In this document: piece by piece, positions 16,362 through 25,530 of the stretch | How positions within the stretch are numbered: position 1 is the first letter of the stretch | How the letters are laid out: each line of letters starts with the position of its first letter | From: an uncultured Muribaculaceae bacterium | GTDB taxonomy: Bacteria > Bacteroidota > Bacteroidia > Bacteroidales > Muribaculaceae | Reading direction: 5' to 3' | Length of the DNA: 57,982 nt | Assembly (NCBI GenBank): GCA_910579305.1 | Contig: CAJTTA010000008.1 | Span: 1 to 57,982 of the forward strand | Program-made: the position numbers and the translations under genes | Notes under the pieces: generated by a model | What the model was told of the DNA's origin: nothing | Database searches by the model: none | The model's input: the letters and a program-made list of their open reading frames with translations, nothing else

Positions 16362-17876
16362 TTATTTTATGATCAGCTTAGCCGAAGGATCCGACTCACG
16401 GTTGAGTCTGTCGAGTGCAGTGACAATAAATATTGTCCCCTTTTCGGCATTGTCCATGCGCACGGCATTGAAGGGAGTGACCGCTATGATGGCGGCCGGG
16501 TCGGAAATATCCACGGTCTCGCCGGGGAAGAACTGGTATACCACAAACTTCACAACATCGGAGCTCTTTCCGTCGGACGGATCGGCCGTGGAGCCATAGC
16601 CGCCGAAATTCGAGGGATAATCCCATTCTACTACTTTGTGAGAATCGCGTTCACCCGAACGCAGTCCCTGCACTTTGGCCGGCGCATGTCCATCACCCTT
16701 CCAGGCGGGAGGGATGGCCAGAGAGCACTGGTGAGTGGAGGAAAGGGCATTGAGGGCTCCCTTGTAATTGCCGGTCACCCAGTAGCCATGCCACCATATG
16801 TTGCCGTCAATATGTGGCAGACGGCGCGATATGTCGATCTTTGTGGCGAGCTCGTTCTTGTCAGTGGCTGTGGGCTTGTCCATGGTGCGTTTGGTGTCCT
16901 GGCCTATGTATAGCTGCACGGGAGGATGGATATTGTCGTTCCACCATTGCGCGAGTTTACGCGAGGGTGCTACCTTGAGATCCAGCTCCCAATACAGTTG
17001 TGGGGCTACGTAATCCACCCATTGCTTGTCGGCCCAGAGAAGAATATCGGCGTATAGATCATCATAATTCTGAAGGCCGGCGCTCTCGGAGCCTTTCGGA
17101 TCCGTGCGTTTGTTACGCCATATTCCGAAGGGGCTTATTCCGAATCTCACCCAGGGCTTTATGCCCTTGATTGTGCCGTGGAGCTTCTCTATGAGCAGAT
17201 CCACATTATGACGCCGCCAGTCTCCTTTGTTCTGTCCGTTTCCGAATTTTGCATAACTTGCGGCATCGGCATTGAAGCTGCCTCCTACGGGATAGGGGTA
17301 GAAATAATCATCCATGTGTATGGCATCCACATCATAGCGGCTCACGATGTCGGCCACTACCTTGCAGATGTAGTCGCGGTTCTCGCTATATGCAGGATCG
17401 AAGAAAATCTTGTTGTCATAGCGGAAAAAGCGGTGAGGCTCCTTATTGTACAGGTGGTCGGCAGGAAGTACCTCCTTGGCATTGGACGTCACGCGATAAG
17501 GGTTGAGCCAGGCATGCAGCTCCATGCCGCGCATGTGTGCCTGCTCAATTGTAAAGGCAAGCGGATCCCACTCCGGCACAGGAGCCTTGCCGCGCTTGCC
17601 GGTGAGCCAGTAGCTCCATGGCTCGATCTCGCTCTTGTACATGGCATCGGCCGTAGGACGCACCTGGAAGATCACAGCATTGCATCCGGCCTCGGCAAGC
17701 TTGTCGAGCTGGTCGATGATATAATTCTGGCACTGCTCCGGCGTCTTGTTCATATACTGCGTCTGGCCTATCACATGCAGCCACGCGCCACGGAATTCCC
17801 GCTTTGGAATATCCTCTGCGGCCCTGCCTGCAAGCATGCCCAGAGCCATGAGAAGTATGAGTAATGTTTTCTTCAT
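16362..17876 (-). CDS. secreted glycoside hydrolase-like protein (GHL10/DUF187 family)
   Basis: The 504-residue protein has an N-terminal signal peptide (MKKTLLILLMALGMLAGRA). It then begins with the family signature FRGAWLHVIG, as in the YngK/GHL10 proteins that adopt a TIM barrel. Further barrel-strand motifs are NAVIFQVRP, ELHAWLNPYR, DAIHMDDYFYP and WVRFGISPFG. The last 110 residues resemble a fibronectin-like domain. Known relatives are thought to act on cell-wall or surface glycans; the substrate here is not known. A family role in peptidoglycan or polysaccharide turnover in the periplasm is an inference. Confidence 0.85.
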   Translation of the reverse strand: MKKTLLILLMALGMLAGRAAEDIPKREFRGAWLHVIGQTQYMNKTPEQCQNYIIDQLDKLAEAGCNAVIFQVRPTADAMYKSEIEPWSYWLTGKRGKAPVPEWDPLAFTIEQAHMRGMELHAWLNPYRVTSNAKEVLPADHLYNKEPHRFFRYDNKIFFDPAYSENRDYICKVVADIVSRYDVDAIHMDDYFYPYPVGGSFNADAASYAKFGNGQNKGDWRRHNVDLLIEKLHGTIKGIKPWVRFGISPFGIWRNKRTDPKGSESAGLQNYDDLYADILLWADKQWVDYVAPQLYWELDLKVAPSRKLAQWWNDNIHPPVQLYIGQDTKRTMDKPTATDKNELATKIDISRRLPHIDGNIWWHGYWVTGNYKGALNALSSTHQCSLAIPPAWKGDGHAPAKVQGLRSGERDSHKVVEWDYPSNFGGYGSTADPSDGKSSDVVKFVVYQFFPGETVDISDPAAIIAVTPFNAVRMDNAEKGTIFIVTALDRLNRESDPSAKLIIK

Positions 17877-17907
17877 ATTCTTGATTTATAATGTTTTATT
17901 AATTGTT

Positions 17908-17942
17908 TTCATTAAAAGAAGACGCAGTATCACTACTGCGTC
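17908..17942 (-). terminator. intrinsic terminator of the TonB-dependent-receptor-like gene
   Basis: GACGCAGTA (17921-17929) and TACTGCGTC (17934-17942) form a 9-bp stem with a 4-base loop. On the minus strand it is followed by TTCTTTTAAT. It lies about 80 bases beyond the stop of the gene that begins at 20465. Confidence 0.7.
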
Positions 17943-17952
17943 CTCCCCGATT

Positions 17953-17983
17953 AAGCATAATAGTACTTGAGAGTATTATGCTT
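17953..17983 (-). terminator. second hairpin downstream of the TonB-dependent-receptor-like gene
   Basis: AAGCATAATA (17953-17962) and TATTATGCTT (17974-17983) form a 10-bp stem with an 11-base loop. It lies between the gene end and the first terminator. No T-run follows on the minus strand, so it may protect the RNA 3' end rather than stop transcription. Confidence 0.4.
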
Positions 17984-18020
17984 TCTTACATATAAAATTA
18001 ACGCATGAAACTTTGAAATA

Positions 18021-20465
18021 TTATTCCATATCACTGTAGCCGGATCCATCCTGCGGCTCACTCATCATATCCCGGTTTTGGCGTTTGGCCTTCATGTTGC
18101 CGAAGGAATACTTGACGGTGAAGCGCACCTGGCGTCCGCCGCGCCAGCGTTCATTCTCCTGGCTGTAGTCAGCTCCATATGTGAAGGAGTGCATGCGGCG
18201 GGAGTCGAAGAGATCGCGGCAGTTTACGGCAAAGCTCCAGTCGCCCACATTCTTGCGGAGTCCGAGATCTACATTCCATCCCGGTTCACGAGAGCCTTGC
18301 GCTGTGAGCTGACGTGAATTATATCGGCCTGTGGCCTGGAGGCTTATATCCCAGGGAAGACGCACCTGAGCCATGCAGCGTATGTCCCACGCAAAGGAGT
18401 CGCGACCCTTGCCGCTCACGGGAATAGATGTACCGTCATGATTGAAGAGGATGCTCCAGTCACTCATGTGATTATTGTAGAGATTGGCTGTGGTCGTGAG
18501 ATTCAGCACATTGCTGAAGAAACCATTCTTCATTACGATCTCACAACCGAGGTCGGTCATGTTGCCGGCATTGGCAGTGGTGGTGTACATGACATTGTCC
18601 ACAATATATGAGATGCGGCTCATGCAGTCGGACGTAGTGCGCATGTAGGCGCTCACGCTTATTATGTGGGCCGTGAAGCTCTTTATGTAATTCAGCTCAA
18701 AAGCATTGGAGTACTGAGGCGCGAGCTCAGGGTTACCGTAGGAGATGTTGGTGGGATCCGAAATATTTCGGAATGAATTGAGCTGCCCGCCCCAGGGACG
18801 GCGTATGCGACGTGTGTAATTCACCTGCAGCTCATTGTCGTGAGGCAGAGACCATGACACGAATGCCGAAGGGAAGAGGGCAAAGTTATTGCTCTTGAAC
18901 AACGGCACATCATCGCGCATCTCGCCATAGCTGAGACTGCGGGAACGCACCTGCCATGCCTCTCCGCGCAAGCCTGCCGAGAAACTGAAAGAGCGATACT
19001 TGCCTCCGAGGGTGGCATAGAGAGCCGAGACATTATTGGTATATATAAAGGTATTCCATAGATTCTCTGCAAGTGTGAGATCTTCAAGTCCCGAGCCCTC
19101 CCAAGTCACTACCGGGGTATTCTCATGAGAATAATTTCCGTTATAGCCGGCCTCAAGCTTGAGCCAGGGCAAGACCTGGTTGGTGTAATCGAGTTTGGCT
19201 TCAATGGAATTGGAGTGTATGTTCTGCTCCTGCTCCTGGTATACGTCAGTCACATCGGGCATATCATCCCATTCCTGGTGCTGGAGATAAGAATTCCAGT
19301 TGGGCCCGCCCCAGTGATTGAAGCCTATCATGGCATCGATAGAATGGCTGTCGCTCCAGTTATGGGTATACCCAAGCTCGGCATGGGCACCGCGGTGGTC
19401 GCCCGATGAGCGGGAGTCATTGCGGTTGAGAGACCACTGTGAGGGAAGATCCGACGTATAGAGAGTGGAGGAATGCCCCCAGCGGTGCCCTAACATTCCG
19501 AAAGCATTGGCATAAATGTCATCACGGTCAGAGAGGTGATATGTGGCGCCGAGACGCATGAAGAGGTTGTCGCCATGATTGCGTCCCTCGCTGTCGGAGA
19601 AAAGATAATTGCCGGTGTCATACAGACGGCGCGAGCTGCTTCCATTATTGTTGTGGCGCGTGCGGCCGCCTATGGAGAAGTAAGTGTCCCACTTTCCGGT
19701 ATTCCAGTTGATGCTGAAATTGGCATTTACCGCCCCGCGTGTATCAGCGCCCACCTCGGCACTACCGTAATAGCCGCCGCGTCGATCCTTCTTCAGCACG
19801 ATATTGATTATTCCGGCTGTGCCTTCGGGAGAGAATTTTGCCGAGGGATTGGTTATGACTTCTATGCGCTCGATGGTCTCACCCGGAATCTGTTCAAGAA
19901 TCTGAGCGCGGTTGTCGGCCGTGAGTCCCGATTCCTTACCGTTGATCCACACCGTCACCGATGAATTGCCGCGCAGCGACACTTCGCCATCCTGATCTAC
20001 CTCCACCGAAGGTATCGACTCAAGAAGCTCGCTTGCCGAGGAGCCGGCCGATGCCACATCCGCACCTACGGTAAAGACCTTGCGGTCCAGTTCGAAACGC
20101 ATTGTGGATGCCTGTCCGGTCACTACCACTTCCTCAAGCATTTTAGAGTCATCGGCAAGACGCACCTCGCCTATCGAGACTTCGCCGCCATGCACCGTGA
20201 CCGGGCGCTCCTGCGAGACACTGCCTATATTGCTTATCTTTACTATATACTTGCCGTCGGGCACGTCGGTTATTATAAATTTACCATCAGCATCTGCACT
20301 GGCGCCTAAAGCCAAGGGCTTGCCTGAAGCATCGAGAAGCTGAACTGTGGCAAAGTCTATGACCTCGCCGGAATTTTTGTTGATAACACTTCCGCTCACA
20401 CTGCCTTTGGCCGCAAGAGTCAGGGCCGAGGCTATAGCAAGGGAAGCGCAAATGATTTTCTTCAT
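18021..20465 (-). CDS. outer-membrane TonB-dependent-receptor-like beta-barrel protein
   Basis: This is an 814-residue outer-membrane protein. It has a signal peptide (residues 1-20) and a carboxypeptidase-regulatory-like domain at about 22-105, which begins GSVSGSVINKNSGEVIDFAT. A plug domain follows at about 115-235 (LEEVVVTGQ, SLRGNSSVTVWINGK, IERIEVITNPSAKF). The rest is a barrel of alternating strands. The layout matches the OMP_b-brl_3 group rather than the SusC group, and no SusD partner is adjacent. The ligand is unknown. The C-terminus extends beyond the usual aromatic end with a charged tail (KRQNRDMMSEPQDG). Confidence 0.88.
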   Translation of the reverse strand: MKKIICASLAIASALTLAAKGSVSGSVINKNSGEVIDFATVQLLDASGKPLALGASADADGKFIITDVPDGKYIVKISNIGSVSQERPVTVHGGEVSIGEVRLADDSKMLEEVVVTGQASTMRFELDRKVFTVGADVASAGSSASELLESIPSVEVDQDGEVSLRGNSSVTVWINGKESGLTADNRAQILEQIPGETIERIEVITNPSAKFSPEGTAGIINIVLKKDRRGGYYGSAEVGADTRGAVNANFSINWNTGKWDTYFSIGGRTRHNNNGSSSRRLYDTGNYLFSDSEGRNHGDNLFMRLGATYHLSDRDDIYANAFGMLGHRWGHSSTLYTSDLPSQWSLNRNDSRSSGDHRGAHAELGYTHNWSDSHSIDAMIGFNHWGGPNWNSYLQHQEWDDMPDVTDVYQEQEQNIHSNSIEAKLDYTNQVLPWLKLEAGYNGNYSHENTPVVTWEGSGLEDLTLAENLWNTFIYTNNVSALYATLGGKYRSFSFSAGLRGEAWQVRSRSLSYGEMRDDVPLFKSNNFALFPSAFVSWSLPHDNELQVNYTRRIRRPWGGQLNSFRNISDPTNISYGNPELAPQYSNAFELNYIKSFTAHIISVSAYMRTTSDCMSRISYIVDNVMYTTTANAGNMTDLGCEIVMKNGFFSNVLNLTTTANLYNNHMSDWSILFNHDGTSIPVSGKGRDSFAWDIRCMAQVRLPWDISLQATGRYNSRQLTAQGSREPGWNVDLGLRKNVGDWSFAVNCRDLFDSRRMHSFTYGADYSQENERWRGGRQVRFTVKYSFGNMKAKRQNRDMMSEPQDGSGYSDME

Positions 20466-20609
20466 AATAATGGAGAACCGCTGGTTGTGTAGAGAGTGAA
20501 AAAACTTCGTGTTACGCTTCCTTTGACTGCGGGCCTCTGAAAAGGTTTAACTCCTTCTGAAAAATTTTTCTTCCGGATTTAATAGTAGTGATATATGAAA
20601 TGTTTTTAT

Positions 20610-20617
20610 TAATTTTG
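20610..20617 (+). promoter_or_regulatory. -7 promoter element of the small helical protein gene
   Basis: TAATTTTG fits the Bacteroidota -7 consensus and ends 32 bases before the ATG. No good TTTG box is seen at the expected -33 position. Confidence 0.5.
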
Positions 20618-20649
20618 CGTAATCAAATAATGTAAGAAAAATATATATA

Positions 20650-21045
20650 ATGAGAAGCAAGAATACAAGTCGCGAAGCAACAGTAGCAAAACATATTGAT
20701 GAATTTCTGAAAGGTCGCACGCCTCAGGCCCGTGAGGAATTCCTCTCTCGCAGTCTTGATCGCCAGTACTCCTCCATCATACAATGGCGCAGAGCCAAGC
20801 GCATCAGGGAAAGCACGCCTCAAAGCACAGGTGAGATACTCGACACCATCTCACGTCTGGCTGAAATGATTGCTAACGCACCTGAAATAAGCGATAGCGA
20901 CAGCCGCGAGATTTCCGAGCGCATAGGAGCGTTGCAGGGGAAGCTCACTGCCTACATGGAAGCGCAGAAGCTACGAAGCATCCAGGCTCTGGAAGAAGAG
21001 AGCCGCCGGATAAATGCGCGCCTGAGCGAGTTGCGCGGCTTCTGA
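20650..21045 (+). CDS. small helical protein of unknown function
   Basis: The protein has 131 residues, no signal peptide and no membrane segment, so it should be cytoplasmic. The N-terminal half is basic (SLDRQYSSIIQWRRAKRIRES), while the second half carries long charged helices typical of a coiled coil (about residues 80-128). No catalytic or zinc-binding motif is visible. The N-terminal basic block could bind nucleic acid, but that is inference. It has its own TAATTTTG promoter element and converges on the LptF/G-family permease gene. Codon use and the promoter make it a credible gene; I do not recognise the family. Confidence 0.75.
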   Translation: MRSKNTSREATVAKHIDEFLKGRTPQAREEFLSRSLDRQYSSIIQWRRAKRIRESTPQSTGEILDTISRLAEMIANAPEISDSDSREISERIGALQGKLTAYMEAQKLRSIQALEEESRRINARLSELRGF

Positions 21046-21064
21046 TTGATCCGCACAGCGTGTA

Positions 21065-21080
21065 GCTCTCATCCGAGAGC
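21065..21080. terminator. short hairpin at the end of convergent genes
   Basis: GCTCTC (21065-21070) and GAGAGC (21075-21080) form a 6-bp stem with a 4-base loop overlapping the last codons of the permease gene. There is no T-run, so it is a weak terminator candidate. Confidence 0.3.
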
Positions 21081-22994
21081 GGCATTTGCCTCATCCTTCT
21101 CAAGAAGATAGGCCAGAGACTTGCATGTGGACTGTGTCAGCTTCATTGATGCAAGCAGACGCTTCTGTCGTATTATCCCGATAATCCATACCGGGATACT
21201 CAGGGGAAACAGCATCATGGCAGCGACACTCTGCCACATGCGCGTGGCAGGCCTGTACACCCATTGCGCTCTTACCACGGGCAGGTCAAGCAGCTTGTTG
21301 ACCACGGCCTTATCTCTGCTATCGCTGAGGTAATCAGCCGCTTTATCAAGCTCACCACCGATTCTTGATACGGCTGTCGTGTCCATTCCCCGCAGCCAGT
21401 AGGAAAAGAAAAGCTGTGGCCGGCCGCCATAACGTAGAGAGAAGCCCTCGGCTTCATCTGCCAGCTCTTTCACAAGGCGGAGCGCTTCACTGAGATCAAT
21501 ATCATTTATTATTACTTCCTTGAAGTCAATTCTGCGTGTGAGCTGTCGCCCGGTGATGCGATTGAAGAGCAGGCGCCAGGCATCGGGGTTGAATACGGCA
21601 GAATCATTCATGGCTTTCCAGGTGACATATATGCCGAGAGGAGTGAGGATGAAGGTGGAGATCCACATACCTTCCCATACCGGCCATTTCCCGTCGCGTG
21701 CAAGCTTGTAGCCGGAGTTGTCGATGATGTAATAGACAATGAATATAAGCACCGAGATGACCAGAGGAGTGCCAAGCCCCCCCTTGCGTATTATGGCACC
21801 CAGGGGAGCACCTATGAAGAAGAAGAGCAGGCATGCTACTGAGAGAGTGAACTTCTTCATAAGCTCTATCTGATGCCGGCGTATGGTGCTCATATCCTCT
21901 TTCATCATTTCTATCTTGAATTGAGCGTCGGCCTTGTTGAGCTCCGCCTTGCGCAGCGCCTGGCCCAAGATCATCTCTTGCTTTCCCCGGGGGGCGGCGC
22001 TCATGAGAGAGTCGATGTGAGGCACAGAGCCGGGCATGGCCACAGCGCGATAGGGTAGCGGCTTCTTACTCTTGGAAGAGACTCCGCGCCGCACGCCGCC
22101 ATAATCACGCGTGAGCAGGAAAACCGAATTGACATTCCCCACGGAGTCCACTCGATGTCTCACGGAGTCTATAGTGTGTTGAAGCTCGGCAATATTCTTG
22201 CCTACGTATTGCTTGCGCATGCTCTGTTCATCAAGGCGGTTGAAGCCATTGTCGAAAGGGATCAGGATCTGTTTGTCATCAAATGTCTCTCGCCTGAACG
22301 GCGCATTCTGCCCGGGAGCCTGCTGGTCAGACAGGTTGTCGAACTGTTCTCCCTGCCATAAGTGCAGATAGAGATACGCGCCGCTGCCGGCAAACGCCAG
22401 GCGAGCGGAATCGGCAAGCAGAATAGTCCCTTTGTCATACCCCTTTGAGATGTCATATATCATCACATCATGCAGGATGCCGGTATTATGATCCTTATCC
22501 TTTATAAATAGGTTGAAGCCGGGGATGCGGTCGTAGAACACTCCCTCGGGAATCTCCAGTTCGGGGCTCTTCTGCTTCACAGAAAACAGCAGTGTCCACA
22601 TCTTTACCTGAGCCTTGGGCAGCACATTGTTCTGAAAGAAGAAAGCGCCTACAGCCACAAAGCTGATGAACACTATGAGAGGTGACATTGTGCGCAAGAG
22701 GCTTACTCCTGCGGCTTTCATGGCCGTCAGCTCAAACTTCTCGCCAAGATTGCCAAACGTCATGAGCGATGCCAGCAATATGGCCAGTGGCAATGCAGTA
22801 GGCACCATGCTCACGGAGGCATAGAAGAATAGCTCGGCAAGCACTCCGAGTTCAAGACCTTTGCCTACAAGATCATCGATGTATCTCCACAGAAACTGCA
22901 TGAGGACGATGAATAGAACGATGAAGAATGTCATGGCAAAGAGCGGAAGAAAGCTCTTGAGCAGGAATATATGGAGTCGCTTTATAAGAATCAT
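21069..22994 (-). CDS. LptF/LptG-family permease (YjgP/YjgQ)
   Basis: This 641-residue integral membrane protein has the YjgP/YjgQ layout: two transmembrane helices near residue 10-85, a long periplasmic part, then further helices at about 395-470. In the LPS export machine, LptF and LptG form the inner-membrane channel driven by LptB. The family in Bacteroidota is longer than in enterobacteria, and the C-terminal third here (after residue 500) is extra. I use the ATG at 22994 (MILIKRLHIF) rather than a TTG four codons upstream. The matching ATPase gene lptB lies 21 kb away at 44.4 kb. Confidence 0.88.
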   Translation of the reverse strand: MILIKRLHIFLLKSFLPLFAMTFFIVLFIVLMQFLWRYIDDLVGKGLELGVLAELFFYASVSMVPTALPLAILLASLMTFGNLGEKFELTAMKAAGVSLLRTMSPLIVFISFVAVGAFFFQNNVLPKAQVKMWTLLFSVKQKSPELEIPEGVFYDRIPGFNLFIKDKDHNTGILHDVMIYDISKGYDKGTILLADSARLAFAGSGAYLYLHLWQGEQFDNLSDQQAPGQNAPFRRETFDDKQILIPFDNGFNRLDEQSMRKQYVGKNIAELQHTIDSVRHRVDSVGNVNSVFLLTRDYGGVRRGVSSKSKKPLPYRAVAMPGSVPHIDSLMSAAPRGKQEMILGQALRKAELNKADAQFKIEMMKEDMSTIRRHQIELMKKFTLSVACLLFFFIGAPLGAIIRKGGLGTPLVISVLIFIVYYIIDNSGYKLARDGKWPVWEGMWISTFILTPLGIYVTWKAMNDSAVFNPDAWRLLFNRITGRQLTRRIDFKEVIINDIDLSEALRLVKELADEAEGFSLRYGGRPQLFFSYWLRGMDTTAVSRIGGELDKAADYLSDSRDKAVVNKLLDLPVVRAQWVYRPATRMWQSVAAMMLFPLSIPVWIIGIIRQKRLLASMKLTQSTCKSLAYLLEKDEANAALG

Positions 22995-23124
22995 GGAAAG
23001 GGACAAACAATTTTCGGGGCGTAAAATTAATGATAATCGCTCATATAGCCCTCATGAGCGGCACAAATTTTTTGCATGAGACATTTTTTACTGCCGCTCC
23101 CGCTATAATGTCGCTGAAAATTTG

Positions 23125-23132
23125 TAATTTTG
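23125..23132 (+). promoter_or_regulatory. -7 promoter element of pta-ackA
   Basis: TAATTTTG lies 45 bases before the pta ATG at 23178. No TTTG is found at the expected -33 spacing, so the promoter may need an activator or be weak. Confidence 0.5.
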
Positions 23133-23177
23133 CCGTGTACTATAAACGACATAACCCAACTAAATACCATACACGAC

Positions 23178-24191
23178 ATGACACTCTTTGAACGATTGGC
23201 CGAAAAGGCTAAGGAGCATCCCCAGCGTCTCGTGCTTCCCGAAGGCACCGAACCTCGCACTCTGCGCGCTGCAGACAAGGTTATAGCACAGGAGCTCGCT
23301 CACGTAATACTCATAGGCAAGCCTGCCGAAGTGCTTGCCAAGGCCGATGAACTTGGCCTCAAGCATATCTCATCTGCCAAGATTGTAGATCCCGATGACC
23401 GCGAGTTTACAGAGCCATATGCCAATCTTTTCTATGAGCTGCGCAAGAAAAAAGGTGTGAGCCTTGAAGATGCGCGCTACACTGTGAAGAATCCGCTCTA
23501 TCTCGGTTGCCTCATGATCAAGAACGGCGATGCCGACTGCCAGGTGGCCGGCGCGCTTTCCACTACAGGCAATGTGCTCCGCGCGGCTTTTCAGGTGCTC
23601 AAGACCAAGCCCGGCATCTCAGTGGTGAGCGGTGCTTTCATTATGCTTCTGCCGGAGCATCTGCCCTATGGCGTAGACCATATGCTGGTGTTTGCCGACT
23701 GTGCTGTAGTGCCTGATCCCACGGCTGAAGAGCTCGCACAGATAGCTATCTCCACCGCTGCCACAGCCAAGAACATAGCCGGCATCGATCCCGTTGTGGC
23801 CATGCTCAGTTTCTCCACCAAAGGCAGCGCAAGCCACGAGCGTGTGGATAAGGTGGTGCGTGCAACAGAACTCGTGCATGAACTCGCTCCCGAGATTAAA
23901 ATTGACGGCGAGCTGCAGAGCGATGCCGCTATCGTGCCATCTGTAGGTGCCTCCAAAGCTCCCGACAGCACAGTGGCAGGAAAGGCCAACACCCTTGTGT
24001 TCCCTTCACTTGAAGTGGGCAACATTGCCTATAAGCTCGTGCAGCGTCTCTCCGGCGCCGGCGCTGTAGGCCCGATTCTCCAGGGTATCGCCGCGCCTGT
24101 CAACGACCTCAGCCGCGGTTGTCTCGATGAAGATGTCTACAACACGATCCTCGTTACCTGCAACCAGGCCATAGGGGAAAAAGGCCTCTGA
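23178..24191 (+). CDS. pta: phosphate acetyltransferase
   Basis: Pta converts acetyl-CoA and phosphate to acetyl phosphate and CoA, the first step of acetate formation and ATP gain in fermentation. From the ATG at 23178 it has 337 residues, the size of the single-domain Pta. The N-terminus MTLFERLAEKAKEHPQRLVLPEG and the later VVSGAF, FADCAV and LSFSTKGSA segments are family hallmarks. Codons upstream of 23178 lie at or beyond the promoter, so the longer reading is rejected. ackA follows after 44 bases, as usual. Confidence 0.95.
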   Translation: MTLFERLAEKAKEHPQRLVLPEGTEPRTLRAADKVIAQELAHVILIGKPAEVLAKADELGLKHISSAKIVDPDDREFTEPYANLFYELRKKKGVSLEDARYTVKNPLYLGCLMIKNGDADCQVAGALSTTGNVLRAAFQVLKTKPGISVVSGAFIMLLPEHLPYGVDHMLVFADCAVVPDPTAEELAQIAISTAATAKNIAGIDPVVAMLSFSTKGSASHERVDKVVRATELVHELAPEIKIDGELQSDAAIVPSVGASKAPDSTVAGKANTLVFPSLEVGNIAYKLVQRLSGAGAVGPILQGIAAPVNDLSRGCLDEDVYNTILVTCNQAIGEKGL

Positions 24192-24235
24192 TAATAAACA
24201 GCTAATTTAGTAAAACGCAGAAAAATTCTATAAAT

Positions 24236-25432
24236 ATGAAGATATTAGTGCTCAACTGTGGCAGCTCCTCAGTGAAATACAAGCTCATCGACTCTGCCAC
24301 TGAGCAAGTATTGGCCGAAGGAGGCGTAGAAAAGATAGGACTCCCCGACAGCTTTCTGAAATTCAAGAAGCCTGACGGATCCAAGGAGACAATTGTAGTC
24401 TCCATGCCCGACCATAAGAGTGCAGTGAGCAACATACTCAACCTCCTGGCCGATCCCGACAAGGGCGTGATCAAGAACTATGCTGAGATAGGTGCCGTAG
24501 GCCATCGCGTGGTGCACGGCATGGAGAAATTCAATAAGAGTGTGGTGATCACCCCCGAGGTAATAGAGAAGATCAAGGAGTGCTACACAGTGGCTCCTCT
24601 CCATAACCCCGCCAATATGACCGGCATCGAAGCTGTGAGCGAGCTCTTGCCCGACGCTCCGCAGGTGGCCGTGTTTGACACTGCTTTCCATCAGACAATG
24701 CCTGCCAAAGCATATATGTATGCCCTTCCTTGGGAGGCCTATGAGAAATACGGAGTGCGCCGCTATGGCTTCCATGGCACATCCCACCGCTATGTGTCGC
24801 GCCGTGCATGCGACTTCCTCGGCCTCCCTTATGAGAAACAGCGCATCATCACAGCTCATATAGGCAACGGAGGTTCGATCACGGCGATTGAAAACGGTGT
24901 GTCGGTCGACACCTCCATGGGCCTCACTCCCACTGAAGGCCTCATGATGGGCACCCGTTCGGGCGACGTCGATCCCGGTGCTCTCGTCTATCTCGCCAAG
25001 CAGCAGAATCTTGATGCCGACGGACTCCTGCGCCTTGTCAACAAGGAGAGCGGAGTGCTTGGAGTAACCGAACTTTCAAGCGATATGCGCGACATTGAAG
25101 ACGCGATAGCCGAGGGGAACGAGCGTGCCAAACTGGCTCTTGACATGTATGAATACAGAATCATCAAGTACATCGGAGCCTATACGGCGGCTCTCGGCGG
25201 CCTCGATGTGCTTGTGTTCACCGGAGGAGTAGGAGAGAATCAGACCATCACGCGCGACCGCGTGTGCCGTCAGCTCGCGTTTCTCGGCATAGACTTCGAT
25301 GAAGAAGCCAACAACTGCCGTGGCAAGGAAATGCTGCTCACAAAGCCGGGCTCCAAGGTGAAAGTAGTGGTGATACCTACTGACGAGGAGCTTATGATAG
25401 CCCGCGACACAGCAGCTCTCACTGCCAAGTAA
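24236..25432 (+). CDS. ackA: acetate kinase
   Basis: AckA turns acetyl phosphate and ADP into acetate and ATP, completing the Pta-AckA pathway. The 398-residue protein starts with the ASKHA-type motif LNCGSSSVKYKLI. It also carries GHRVVHG, the YGFHGTSH segment with the catalytic histidine, and the GNGGSI phosphate-binding loop. The C-terminal FTGGVGENQ is the adenosine site. It directly follows pta. A strong hairpin follows 27 bases after the stop and separates it from lgt. Confidence 0.97.
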   Translation: MKILVLNCGSSSVKYKLIDSATEQVLAEGGVEKIGLPDSFLKFKKPDGSKETIVVSMPDHKSAVSNILNLLADPDKGVIKNYAEIGAVGHRVVHGMEKFNKSVVITPEVIEKIKECYTVAPLHNPANMTGIEAVSELLPDAPQVAVFDTAFHQTMPAKAYMYALPWEAYEKYGVRRYGFHGTSHRYVSRRACDFLGLPYEKQRIITAHIGNGGSITAIENGVSVDTSMGLTPTEGLMMGTRSGDVDPGALVYLAKQQNLDADGLLRLVNKESGVLGVTELSSDMRDIEDAIAEGNERAKLALDMYEYRIIKYIGAYTAALGGLDVLVFTGGVGENQTITRDRVCRQLAFLGIDFDEEANNCRGKEMLLTKPGSKVKVVVIPTDEELMIARDTAALTAK

Positions 25433-25458
25433 CACAACAATCATTGCATACAAGACAA

Positions 25459-25503
25459 AGGACAGAGGGAAGGCCGAGACACATGGCGATATCCCTCTGT
25501 CCT
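25459..25503 (+). terminator. terminator-like hairpin after ackA
   Basis: AGGACAGAGGGA (25459-25470) pairs perfectly with TCCCTCTGTCCT (25492-25503), loop 21 bases. No U-run follows, so it may be a partial terminator between pta-ackA and lgt-ruvA-sprA. Confidence 0.5.
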
Positions 25504-25530
25504 CCACCATAAAATAACACCTCCTGTCAC

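Noticed and set aside
18021..20465. SusC/SusD polysaccharide utilisation locus
   Set aside because: There is no SusD-like gene, and the barrel lacks the SusC layout; the adjacent GHL10-like gene is a single surface hydrolase-like protein in a separate transcript.
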